Below are positions 1 through 6,610 of a stretch of DNA of 14,243 bases, piece after piece. Under the pieces are notes generated by a model, which made no database searches, had not been told where the DNA came from, and worked only from the letters and a program-made list of their open reading frames with translations. The position numbers were made by a program, and so were the translations under genes. This DNA comes from a bacterium (lineage in GTDB: Bacteria > Verrucomicrobiota > Kiritimatiellia > UBA8416), in NCBI GenBank assembly GCA_020048935.1, contig JAIFLS010000134.1:1-14243 (forward strand). The letters are read 5' to 3'. The first letter of the stretch is position 1; each line of letters starts with the position of its first letter.

Positions 1-2
1 TC

Positions 3-359
3 CCGGACGCCCCCCCCGTGCCAAGCATCAGGCTGGACGAAAAGGACAAGACGATAGCGTTCGGTGCGGATGGTGTGATTACGATCCCGCCAGGGGCGGC
101 CCACTCCGTAACGAATACGGCGAAGATTCACTTCATGCGGACCATAGATGATGACGGCGTACAGGTGCACTACAGCCTTGGTGGTGGACAGCCGGAGCTG
201 CTCAAGTATGATCTGGAGGCGCCCAAGGCGGGAAAATACGCGCTGACGGCAAAGGTCTGCACGTTGACCGTTGACCGGGATTTCATGCTGCGGCTTAACC
301 GGCGAACGCTGGTCGATATTCCGCTGCCCTATACCAAGGGGATGTACCAGTCGAGGTAG
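3..359 (+). CDS. 3' part of a protein with a C-terminal beta-sandwich (carbohydrate-binding-like) domain, 5' end outside window
   Basis: The frame is open from the first full codon in the window, so the gene starts upstream. The GTG at 18 is probably internal: the residues before it (PDAPP) read like a linker. The visible part contains IHFMRTIDDDG, then GVQVHYSLGG and YDLEAPKAGKYALTAKV, then LRLNRRTLVDIPLPYTKGM. This pattern of strands ending in a 'PYTxGM' segment resembles C-terminal carbohydrate-binding-like domains of large secreted PVC proteins. That is recognition from memory and was not searched. The reading frame ends at a TAG (357-359), but the natural end of the domain lies out of frame just downstream (see 347-454), so this stop is probably created by a frameshift. 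Molecular function is unknown. It lies on the same strand as the GreA-like gene and the lyase. Confidence 0.55.
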   Translation, partial: PDAPPVPSIRLDEKDKTIAFGADGVITIPPGAAHSVTNTAKIHFMRTIDDDGVQVHYSLGGGQPELLKYDLEAPKAGKYALTAKVCTLTVDRDFMLRLNRRTLVDIPLPYTKGMYQSR

Positions 360-454
360 ACCTACAGGAGGGCAGGAATTCCCTCCAGTTTACTGCTAAA
401 TCCCCAAACAAGGGGTTCAGCATCAAAGCGTTTAAGCTCACGCCAGTGAACTAG
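347..454 (+). pseudogene. Out-of-frame C-terminal tail of the preceding gene (frameshift near 347)
   Basis: In the frame one base behind the preceding ORF, codons from 347 read PVEVDLQEGRNSL followed by QFTAKSP and GFSIKAFKLTPVN, ending at TAG 452-454. This is the expected last pair of strands of the same domain: 'PVEV.L..G.N.L.F....' then '..IK.F.LTPV'. The upstream frame reads PYTKGMY up to 347. Joining the two at that point gives a sensible domain, apparently missing a few residues, which fits a small deletion rather than a single-base slip. Either the gene is broken or the contig has an indel here. From 455 to 512 I see only a short leader for the next gene. Confidence 0.65.
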
Positions 455-512
455 GTAAACGGACGATCGCGGGAATCAAGCCATCCGGAATCACAAGGAA
501 TGCAAACACGAG

Positions 513-995
513 ATGACGAAACAAGACATCCATCTGCAATTTATCCGGCAGCTTGCGAATGAGCTGGACACGATCACATCCGCGGCGAGATCGTCAATAG
601 CCACGGCCACCAGCGAGGCGCACCATGCCGAAGGGAAATACGACACCTTCAGTCTGGAAACCTCTTACCTTGCCCGTGGCCAGGCCCGTCGCGTTGAGGA
701 ACTGCGCCAGGCGCTGGAGCGCCTGCACCTGATGCCGGTGAAGGCGCTGGACGCTAACGATCCCGTGCAGCTCAGCGCACTGGTGCGCCTTCAGGCCCCG
801 AACGGCGAAATGCGGGCACTGTACTTCGGCTCTGCCGGCGGCGGCGAGCGCATCCAGGTGGATAGCGAGGACATTGTCATCGTTACATCCCAGTCCCCTC
901 TCGGACGCGCCGTCCTGGGCAGAACCATAGGCGAGCACTTCACCATCAACCTTGCCGGCAATAAGCAGACCTTCACAGTCCTGTCGGTGGAGTAA
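513..995 (+). CDS. Stand-alone GreA/GreB-family protein (C-terminal domain type), 160 aa
   Basis: Residues 123-145 carry IVTSQSPLGRAVLGRTIGEHF, which matches the FKBP-like GreA/GreB C-terminal domain signature (usual form 'I.P.SPLG.ALLGK..G..v'). Residues 1-75 are helical, with an EAHHAEGKYDTFSLETSYLA stretch. They resemble the shortened N-terminus of the roughly 150-aa Gre-like proteins seen in many Gram-negative bacteria rather than the full GreA coiled coil. Canonical GreA/GreB rescue backtracked RNA polymerase by stimulating transcript cleavage. Without a long acidic-tipped coiled coil, this protein is more likely an RNA-polymerase secondary-channel modulator, or has another role. An AAGGAA motif (495-500) lies 12 nt before the ATG. 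The stop is 2 nt before the open frame that leads into the lyase, but the lyase seems to have its own promoter, so operon membership is doubtful. Confidence 0.75.
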   Translation: MTKQDIHLQFIRQLANELDTITSAARSSIATATSEAHHAEGKYDTFSLETSYLARGQARRVEELRQALERLHLMPVKALDANDPVQLSALVRLQAPNGEMRALYFGSAGGGERIQVDSEDIVIVTSQSPLGRAVLGRTIGEHFTINLAGNKQTFTVLSVE

Positions 996-1029
996 CCATG
1001 ATGCGTCTTGCCTGTAACTTCATTTTTTT

Positions 1030-1120
1030 CAACGCCCAACATCCAACATCCAGCGCCCAACATCCAAGGAAATTCTCCCCAACTTGGGCGTTGGTTGTTG
1101 GGCGTTGGTTGTTGGATGTT
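1030..1120. repeat. Imperfect inverted repeat built from CCAAC units (CCAACAT / CCAACGC variants)
   Basis: The left arm (about 1031-1067) is made of repeated CCAAC-type units such as CGCCCAACATCCAACATCC. The right arm (about 1084-1120) is the complementary type, GGGCGTTGGTTGTTGGGCG and GTTGGATGTT. The arms are 37 nt each and separated by a 16-nt spacer. Paired end to end they match in CCAA blocks, with mismatches or wobble pairs between the blocks, so a long imperfect hairpin could form. The element lies between the GreA-like gene and the lyase promoter. I recall similar low-complexity CCAAC arrays scattered between genes in uncultured PVC genomes, but cannot verify this here. No transposase is adjacent, and the units are too short and irregular for CRISPR. 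Confidence 0.7.
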
Positions 1121-1178
1121 CGATTCGATTCTTCTCCAGTTACCAATTCGTTATTGCACGGGCACCCGTGTGGTTGGC

Positions 1179-1206
1179 TTGTCACTTTGCTCTTATTCAC
1201 TATCAT
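1179..1206 (+). promoter_or_regulatory. Candidate sigma70-type promoter for the lyase gene
   Basis: TTGTCA at 1179-1184 (5/6 to TTGACA) and TATCAT at 1201-1206 (5/6 to TATAAT) are separated by 16 nt. Transcription would begin near 1212-1214, just ahead of the ribosome binding site at 1220-1226. A perfect 6-bp inverted repeat, CACGGGcaCCCGTG (1157-1170), lies just upstream of the -35 and could be a regulator site. No T-run follows it, so it is not an intrinsic terminator. This is a prediction from consensus only. Confidence 0.45.
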
Positions 1207-1219
1207 GATCACAATTCAC

Positions 1220-1226
1220 GGAAAGG
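1220..1226 (+). promoter_or_regulatory. Ribosome binding site that decides the lyase start (ATG 1235)
   Basis: GGAAAGG ends 8 nt before the ATG at 1235. The frame is open back to an ATG at 998, but that longer N-terminus would translate the CCAAC repeat element and has no comparable Shine-Dalgarno sequence. Confidence 0.6.
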
Positions 1227-1234
1227 TTAACGCC

Positions 1235-3073
1235 ATGCAGGAATCGTCCCAGACCAACATGCTCAGAACACTCAATCCGGTTCACCCGCGGCTGCTGGCT
1301 GATGCGGCGCGGTTCGAACGGATCAGGGAGCTTGTCCAGTCCGACCCGCGGGCGAAGGCGTGGTTCGCCAGCATCATCAAGCAGTCCGACAAGATCATGG
1401 GCGAACCGGTGGTCGCGTATGACATTCCCGATGGCAAGCGACTGCTCGCGGTAAGTCGGCGGTTGGTCGACCGGGTGTATACGTTGGGGATGGTCTGGCA
1501 GGTAACCAGCGAACCGAAGGTTCTTGAACGCGCGTGGCTGGAACTCAGCGCCGCTGCCGCCTTCCCGGATTGGAATCCGTCGCACTTCCTGGATACGGCC
1601 GAGATGACGGCTGGAATGGCAATTGGTTATGACTGGCTCTACCACGGACTGAGTGCAGAACAGCGGCAGACCCTTCGCGTGGCCATTATCAAACATGGTC
1701 TTGAACCAGGGATGCTGAGCTACGACGGAAAAGAACCTTACGGCTGGTGGGTCCGCGCGCATAACAACTGGAACCAGGTCTGCAACGGCGGCATGATCGC
1801 CGGGGCACTGGCCATCGCTGAGGAAGAACCGGAGCTGGCGGCGACGGTTGTCCGCAATGCCGTCGAATCCCTGCCTTTGGCCATGCGCAACTTCGGCCCG
1901 GACGGCGGCTGGTTCGAGGGCCCCGGCTACTGGGGATACGCGATGATGTATAACGCCCTGGCAATTGCCTGTCTCGATTCGGCGCTCGGAACCGACTTCG
2001 GACTTTCGCGCATCGAGGGGTTTGATCGTGCCGCGGACTTCTTCATCCAGATGGCCGGGGCCACTGGCAAAAGCTTCAATTATGCCGACGCCAAGGTTTC
2101 TGATGTTCAACACTCGTCCCTTTTCTGGCTGGCGAATAAGTTCAACCGCCCCGACTGGGCGAACTACCAGTCACGCCACGGCAGACCGAATGCCGAAGCG
2201 CTATTGTGGTATAAACCGGCGCTGATCACCAACGCGGTGGCTGATCCTCCCGGCCTTTCCCATTTCCGAGGGGTGGAAGTGGCCAGCGCCCGTACGCGCT
2301 GGAATGACAATCAGGCGCTGTTCATCGGGGTCAAGGCCGGCCGCAACGGCGTCAGCCATGACAACCTGGACCTTGGCTCCTTTATTCTCGAAGCACTGGG
2401 CGAACGCTGGATCATCGACCTCGGCCCTGATGATTACAACCTGCCAGCCTATTTCGGCCAGAATCGCTATACCTATTACCGTATGAGAGCGGAAGGGCAC
2501 AACACCCTGGTCGTCAATCCGGGCAGAAGCCAGCCAGACCAGGATCCCAAGGCGATGTGTACCCTTATTACACGGGACGGAAAGAAGGACGGGGAGTCGG
2601 TCATAACGACCGATCTTACCCCCGCCTATGCCGGACACGGGGCAAAGCACGTGCAACGCACCTTCTTACTTGCCGATAACGCCCTTGAATTGACCGATGC
2701 ACTAGAGCTCGACGGTGCTGGAGAAGCCTGGTGGTTCTTCCACACACCGGCAGCCGTAACCTTGGCGGAAGATGGACGCAGCGCGGTACTGGCAATCGGC
2801 GAGAAACGGTTGCGTGTGCGCTTGGAGTCGCCGAACGCCACCAAGCTGGCTGTCATGGACGCCCGTCCCCTACCCGGCTCGCCGGATCCCGAAGGGCAGA
2901 ACCCGAACAACGGGGCTAAACTCCTCAATGCGTCGCGCGAGTTTCATATCGTGAAGGTTGGCGATACACCACGCTGGGGCGAGCCCGATCCAGGAAAGGC
3001 AATCCGCAAGCTCGCCATCCACCTGACCGGGTTGACAACAACGACCGTGCATGTGGTTTTCAGTCCGCTTTAG
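1235..3073 (+). CDS. Heparinase II/III-family polysaccharide lyase (alginate-lyase-like N-terminal domain)
   Basis: A 612-aa protein with the two-part layout of the heparinase II/III superfamily, which cleaves uronic-acid-containing polysaccharides by beta-elimination. The N-terminal helical toroid begins HPRLLADAARFERI. It carries NNWNQVCNGG (residues 177-186) and GPGYWGYAMMYN (Tyr232/Tyr235, candidates for the catalytic Tyr). The C-terminal beta-sandwich carries GVSHDNLDLGSF (His375, Asp379), ERWIIDLGPDDYN and a YYRMRAEGHNT motif (His422), which fit the conserved His/metal-site signature of the family. Starting at 1235 uses a good Shine-Dalgarno and leaves no signal peptide. The alternative start at 998 would add 79 residues encoded largely by a repeat, including a hydrophobic stretch (GWLVTLLLFTIMIT) that could mimic an export signal. 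Substrate is not determinable from sequence. Neighbouring fucosidases, a GH39 and a sulfatase remnant suggest a fucosylated, sulfated, uronate-bearing glycan. Confidence 0.85.
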   Translation: MQESSQTNMLRTLNPVHPRLLADAARFERIRELVQSDPRAKAWFASIIKQSDKIMGEPVVAYDIPDGKRLLAVSRRLVDRVYTLGMVWQVTSEPKVLERAWLELSAAAAFPDWNPSHFLDTAEMTAGMAIGYDWLYHGLSAEQRQTLRVAIIKHGLEPGMLSYDGKEPYGWWVRAHNNWNQVCNGGMIAGALAIAEEEPELAATVVRNAVESLPLAMRNFGPDGGWFEGPGYWGYAMMYNALAIACLDSALGTDFGLSRIEGFDRAADFFIQMAGATGKSFNYADAKVSDVQHSSLFWLANKFNRPDWANYQSRHGRPNAEALLWYKPALITNAVADPPGLSHFRGVEVASARTRWNDNQALFIGVKAGRNGVSHDNLDLGSFILEALGERWIIDLGPDDYNLPAYFGQNRYTYYRMRAEGHNTLVVNPGRSQPDQDPKAMCTLITRDGKKDGESVITTDLTPAYAGHGAKHVQRTFLLADNALELTDALELDGAGEAWWFFHTPAAVTLAEDGRSAVLAIGEKRLRVRLESPNATKLAVMDARPLPGSPDPEGQNPNNGAKLLNASREFHIVKVGDTPRWGEPDPGKAIRKLAIHLTGLTTTTVHVVFSPL

Positions 3074-5490
3074 GCCAAACTGGCGCAAACGCTATAAGAA
3101 CAGCCCGGGGCCGTGTCGAAGACAATTACGCCGGCAACCTCTGCAACGCTAACTTCAGCATCCCCCTGCATAACCTTGACCGAATTACCTAGCCAAGGTG
3201 AATAAAGCCGGCAGGTGGCACCCTTCTCACTTTGGATCACCAGTGAGCGGATCTCCCCTGCCCTACGCTCGCAGGATACCAGGAAGGCCCCTACCGCCCG
3301 CAGCGTCGTGAACCGGGCGTCGCACGCATCTGGCCAGTTCGGGAAAAGACGGATGATACCGGTATAACTCTGCATCAGGCATTCATTGATCACCACCGGC
3401 AACGCGAAATTCTCGAACCAGACCCCATGCACCCCCATCCAGTCGAACTTGGTTGTATCGTTGTAGCGCCCGCCCGTCTGTAGCACCTTGTCCGTACAGG
3501 CCCCGTTTGGAAGACAACAGTAAGCCACCTGGCGCTTGAACCGCTCCAGATCCAGCACGCCAAGTCGGGCCGCCTGGAGATTGAGGAAGACCAGCTCGTT
3601 GCCGCCCTCATTCTGCTGATGCCGGTAGGAGTTCAACGCCAGTGCGTAATCGTCGCTGCCGGAGTGCAGTCCGTGCTCCTCGCCTGGGAATACGGTGACG
3701 GTGTTGGCGGGGCAGTTGTAGACAACGCCCGGCTCCTCGCCCCGCACGCTGACAAACGTGCGCCCGACCTCGGTTTCTGCCGTGGGATAGTCCGGATAAT
3801 GCGTCAGGATCGCCTGGATCGCCTTCAGCGCCTCCTGTTCACCCTCCTGGCGGTCCAGCACCCGGCAGGCTTCGATAAAAGCATTGAAGAGGAATTTCGT
3901 CAGCGTCAAGTCGCTTAATCCGTCCGCGTTGCGCTTGAAGCCCGGCATCAGCCCATATAGCTCCGGCGGCACCGTGGGAAAGATGTGATAGCGGTCATCA
4001 CACCAAGCCGGACCATGCGCATCAGGACGGGTCATGTAGTCGATCATGAACAGCGTCGCCTCGCGGATCGGCTCAAACGCGCGTTGTTCAAGGAACTCGC
4101 GATCAAGGGTGTAGGTGTAATGCCACCACAAGCTCTGAACGGTCCAGGGCGTCTCAAAGACCTCCCAGCCCCAGGTGGGAACGGGATAGGAATTCATCGT
4201 CATCTCCACCGGATAGGCGCTATGGGGGAAGAAAGCCCCGCGCATCTGGTAATAATCCTTCGCCCACGCCATGCTCGATGGCAGCAGATGCTGCACCATC
4301 GCCACATAGGGCAGATGCTTTTCAACATGATTAGAGGAGAACGTCCCCCAGAAGGGCTGCTGGGTGTTGTAGTTCATGTGGTAATCGCCATGCCACGGGG
4401 TGCCGATCTTCCCGTAACTCCAGTTCGCGAACAACCCCGGACAGGTTACGCCCTCGCGCACCGCGCAGTTCAGGAAATAGAGATTGCGATACCAGATACG
4501 CTCAAGCTCCACATCGCCCAGTGCCACGCCGGAACAGGACCAGTAGTCAATCCAGCTCGCCATCGCTGATTCACGAGCCACGGCAAAGCCCGCCAGGACC
4601 GGCGGGGGAACCGCCGCCGGAGTCTCCTCAGGGATCGTGCTGGCCAAGCCCTCGTCAATCTGCACCACGGCCACGAAGGGACCTGTTGACGTGATCCGTC
4701 GCTCCAGAGGCCCCATCTCCCCCCAGGTGCCATTGACCTGCAGCCGACTGTCCATGGATAACTTGCCGGACAGCCGGACCTGCAACCGGAATGCCTTGTC
4801 GGCGGGATGCGCGGCTCCGGGGTTTCCATCCACAGGTTCCAGTCGCGGCAATACCTGCCGGAACGACACGCATCCCTCCGCTTCCGAAACCCGGCGGGTG
4901 AAGGCTGGCAGATCCGCCGGCGTCTCGGCATCCGGCACCAGCCTGACCCGGTCAAAGGGGGAATCCACTGGTGCCCCGTCTACATCCACGGTTCGAAGCC
5001 ACAGCCGATCCCACGTCATCTCGCAGAAAATATCCAGGAATCGGGGAGCGCCTCCAACCAGCAGATTGACCCGGCAGGCCCCGTCGGCGATATTCAGATG
5101 GTAGCCAAGCGCCTCCACCTTGCGGCGATCGAACCCCAGCACCAGGGTCCCGCAGGGAAACGGCCTCGGATAGGGCTTGCGATAATTTTCCTGGGCGATC
5201 TTGAGATACTCGGCATACCAGGGATCCTCCGTGAGCAGCTTATGGGAAGCGGGGATCGCCTTGACCTTCTCGAAGATTTCCTTGAATGTCCCGATCTTAT
5301 CCTTGTTGTTCTCGGCCAGGCGGATATCCCAGACATTGTTGTGCCCGAAGTGGATCATCACCGCGTCAGGCCGGACACACACAACCGCCCCCATGCCCCC
5401 ATTCCCGAGAATGGCACCCTCGAAGAAATTCACCGACGGCGATTCACGGACAAGCGCATGACTGGCGGCACGATCAGAACTATTCAGCAC
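3070..5490 (-). CDS. GH95-like glycoside hydrolase (putative alpha-L-fucosidase/galactosidase type)
   Basis: At 806 aa it is the usual length for GH95, a family of inverting alpha-L-fucosidases and L-galactosidases. The N-terminal beta domain has EGAILGNGGMGAVV (residues 24-37), which matches the 'PIGNGrLGA' opening. In the (alpha/alpha)6 barrel, DYHMNYNTQQPFWG (369-382) corresponds to the 'tNiNlQMnYW' motif whose two Asn act as the general base (Asn373, Asn375). FPTVPPE (504-510) matches the 'PSTSPE' motif with the catalytic Glu (Glu510). Residues 692-760 (WFENFALPVV, GIIRLFPNWP, GAFLVSC, IRSLVIQSEKG) fit the typical GH95 C-terminal region. The sequence is divergent, so the exact sugar is uncertain. 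Translation starts at GTG 5490 with GAGAGG just upstream, 8 nt after the preceding small gene, so it is probably translationally coupled. No signal peptide is visible. The stop overlaps the stop of the convergent lyase. Confidence 0.8.
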   Translation of the reverse strand: MLNSSDRAASHALVRESPSVNFFEGAILGNGGMGAVVCVRPDAVMIHFGHNNVWDIRLAENNKDKIGTFKEIFEKVKAIPASHKLLTEDPWYAEYLKIAQENYRKPYPRPFPCGTLVLGFDRRKVEALGYHLNIADGACRVNLLVGGAPRFLDIFCEMTWDRLWLRTVDVDGAPVDSPFDRVRLVPDAETPADLPAFTRRVSEAEGCVSFRQVLPRLEPVDGNPGAAHPADKAFRLQVRLSGKLSMDSRLQVNGTWGEMGPLERRITSTGPFVAVVQIDEGLASTIPEETPAAVPPPVLAGFAVARESAMASWIDYWSCSGVALGDVELERIWYRNLYFLNCAVREGVTCPGLFANWSYGKIGTPWHGDYHMNYNTQQPFWGTFSSNHVEKHLPYVAMVQHLLPSSMAWAKDYYQMRGAFFPHSAYPVEMTMNSYPVPTWGWEVFETPWTVQSLWWHYTYTLDREFLEQRAFEPIREATLFMIDYMTRPDAHGPAWCDDRYHIFPTVPPELYGLMPGFKRNADGLSDLTLTKFLFNAFIEACRVLDRQEGEQEALKAIQAILTHYPDYPTAETEVGRTFVSVRGEEPGVVYNCPANTVTVFPGEEHGLHSGSDDYALALNSYRHQQNEGGNELVFLNLQAARLGVLDLERFKRQVAYCCLPNGACTDKVLQTGGRYNDTTKFDWMGVHGVWFENFALPVVINECLMQSYTGIIRLFPNWPDACDARFTTLRAVGAFLVSCERRAGEIRSLVIQSEKGATCRLYSPWLGNSVKVMQGDAEVSVAEVAGVIVFDTAPGCSYSVCASLA

Positions 5491-5498
5491 ATGGCCTC

Positions 5499-5882
5499 TC
5501 AGTTCGCATCGTCCACTGATTTGACGGCCTCTTTGTCAGGAACGCCGGGCAAAGACTGAGGTTTCGGTGCCACCTCTTCCGCAGGCTGGGCCGGTGAAGG
5601 CGAGGGATTATACTTGATGCCGTACTTGGTCACGATTTTCCTGGCATCCGTATCCGTCTTCGCCAGCGTCATAAGATCCATCACCATGGCTTGGAACTTG
5701 GCCTCCGCCTGCACCGCCTGCGTCTCCAGCAGTTCCTGCTGCTCGGCAACCCGGACCGATCCGATATATTGCCGCACGGTCAGCGATACCTGCCATCCCA
5801 GAAAGACAGTAAGGCTCAGTGTCACCAGGCAGAACGGCCAGAACAACGTCAAACGATCTGCATTTCCTTGGTTATTATTCAT
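5499..5882 (-). CDS. Small single-pass membrane protein with a predicted coiled-coil region and Pro-rich tail, 127 aa
   Basis: No family recognised. Residues 11-32 (LTLFWPFCLVTLSLTVFLGW) form one transmembrane segment. A helical, Glu/Gln/Ala-rich region follows (about 38-75, including AEQQELLETQAVQAEAKF), which could form a coiled coil. Then come ARKIVTKYGIKYNP (80-93) and a Pro/Ala/Glu-rich tail that is probably disordered. With few charges before the membrane segment, an N-in/C-out topology is likely. The start codon overlaps the stop of the upstream gene by one base (TAATG), and the stop is 8 nt before the GH95-like gene, so the three are one translational unit. The layout and the '(R)(K/R)-[IL]-[VL]-x-K-[YH]-G' segment echo the upstream gene, which suggests old paralogues. 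Confidence 0.75.
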   Translation of the reverse strand: MNNNQGNADRLTLFWPFCLVTLSLTVFLGWQVSLTVRQYIGSVRVAEQQELLETQAVQAEAKFQAMVMDLMTLAKTDTDARKIVTKYGIKYNPSPSPAQPAEEVAPKPQSLPGVPDKEAVKSVDDAN

Positions 5883-6223
5883 TACTTCACCCCTTCCTCT
5901 CCGGTGCCATCAGTTGTTTTGTCATCCTTTTTCGCAGCCGATCCGGCCACGGCAGCAGCGCCCGGCTTTACCTGGAATCCATGCTTCTCCAGAAGTCGAC
6001 GCATCTTGCCGTTCTCGGCCGCCACATCCGCCATGTCCTTCAAGACCTCTCCACTGATCTGCTGCGCCTGCTGCCCCAGTATCCCCTGGTTGAGTTTCTG
6101 CTGCTGAGCCTGCAGCTTCCCCTGCATCCGCATGTTGGTCTGCCCCATCGTGATCAACCCTACGGTGAGCACGGTGCAAACAACTGAAAGCAATAAGATA
6201 AGAAAGTACTGCCCCTGTCTCAT
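5882..6223 (-). CDS. Small single-pass membrane protein with a predicted coiled-coil region, 113 aa
   Basis: No family recognised. I chose the ATG at 6223 because AAAGGAGG sits 9 nt upstream. The frame is open back to 6340, but that extension would cover the decayed fragment upstream and has no signal for initiation. The protein starts MRQGQYFLILLLSVVCTVLT, a membrane segment at residues 6-27. It continues with a Gln/Lys-rich helix (MRMQGKLQAQQQKLNQGIL) suited to a coiled coil, then DMADVAAENGKMRRLLEKHG and FQVKPG. It ends in a small, charged, Ala/Gly/Lys/Asp-rich tail. The arrangement matches the next gene, with which it overlaps by one base (TAATG). A membrane-anchored heteromer is an inference from this pairing. 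Confidence 0.75.
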   Translation of the reverse strand: MRQGQYFLILLLSVVCTVLTVGLITMGQTNMRMQGKLQAQQQKLNQGILGQQAQQISGEVLKDMADVAAENGKMRRLLEKHGFQVKPGAAAVAGSAAKKDDKTTDGTGEEGVK

Positions 6224-6232
6224 TCCTGCTGT

Positions 6233-6240
6233 CCTCCTTT
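6233..6240 (-). promoter_or_regulatory. Strong ribosome binding site deciding the start at 6223
   Basis: On the minus strand this reads AAAGGAGG, close to a perfect anti-16S complement, 9 nt before the ATG. It supports a 113-aa product over the 152-aa open frame. Confidence 0.75.
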
Positions 6241-6339
6241 CAAACTGAACACGCCATTCGTATAAGTAATGCAAGACCAATCTACCATGCCCCGCCATCA
6301 TAACTCCAGCGCTTTTTTCGGGGCTTTGGATGGGCATCA

Positions 6340-6525
6340 TCCAGCTTGAGACTCATTCAGCTAGTCCAGCGACCCACTGCGGGCGAGATAGTACAACACA
6401 TCGCCGCTTTCCACCAAGACGTTCAGCCCGATGTCACCGACGCCACAGGGCATTGATTTCGACGCACCCCGGCTGGGTGTCGTCCAAATCACATTGTATG
6501 CATCCATCCTCGCCTCAATATTCAT
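6340..6525 (-). pseudogene. N-terminal remnant of a DUF5703-type (GH95-related) carbohydrate-active protein
   Basis: From ATG 6525 the frame encodes 54 residues including DAYNVIWTTPSRGASKSMPC, GVGDIGLNVLVESGDVLYY and LARSGSLD, then a TAG (6363-6361). This matches the opening of DUF5703-type proteins from memory ('YNVvW.tpS..S..SMP.GnGDIgLNvWvE.gdlLfYi...'), which are large, GH95-like proteins of many hundred residues. Reading through the TAG (one change from GAG) gives LNESQAG before another stop, so roughly the first 60 residues survive and the rest is gone. GGAAGG lies 8 nt before the ATG, so the original start may be intact. It sits between the GH29-like gene and the small membrane proteins, and accounts for most of the apparent gap there. 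The remaining sequence, 6241-6339, is leader for the small genes; I see no clear promoter in it. Confidence 0.65.
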
Positions 6526-6610
6526 GCCCAAGGCCTTCCAGTCTTGATAAACCTGCGGTCACATCGGAAGAAAGCATCAGTTTACCGTCGACGATTTTCA
6601 TTTGCATCAT
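6515..6610 (-). CDS. Short ORF (31 aa) overlapping the GH29-like stop codon
   Basis: The ATG at 6610 overlaps the stop of the GH29-like gene in an ATGA arrangement typical of coupled genes. The product (MMQMKIVDGKLML, then SSDVTAGLSRLEGLGHEY) ends at TGA 6517-6515, overlapping the start region of the DUF5703-type remnant. No domain recognised. It could be a real coupled micropeptide, a decayed gene start, or chance. Its protein-like composition (IVDGKLMLSSDV) makes chance less attractive, but there is no independent support. Confidence 0.25.
   Translation of the reverse strand: MMQMKIVDGKLMLSSDVTAGLSRLEGLGHEY

Noticed and set aside
1030..1120. CRISPR-like array
   Set aside because: Units of about 7-9 nt are degenerate, run in both orientations and have no spacers or cas genes.
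1157..1170. Perfect 6-bp hairpin CACGGGcaCCCGTG as an intrinsic terminator after the GreA-like gene
   Set aside because: No T-run follows and it is 160 nt from the stop codon; a regulator site is as likely.
998..1234. Hydrophobic run GWLVTLLLFTIMIT as a signal peptide for the lyase
   Set aside because: It lies downstream of repeat-encoded sequence, lacks a basic n-region with a good start and ribosome binding site, and overlaps the likely promoter; kept only as an alternative.
1193..2113. Long open frame (306 codons) on the minus strand inside the lyase gene
   Set aside because: It is antisense to conserved lyase motifs, has no recognisable domain and is best explained by codon bias of the real gene.
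4807..5559. 250-codon plus-strand open frame across the GH95-like start
   Set aside because: Runs opposite to the conserved GH95 N-terminus and crosses a gene boundary; the composition is rich in Arg/His/Pro and unlike a folded protein.
6224..6340. Extra 39 N-terminal residues on the first small membrane protein
   Set aside because: The near-perfect AAAGGAGG at 6233-6240 points to the internal ATG at 6223, and the extension begins in the DUF5703-type remnant.
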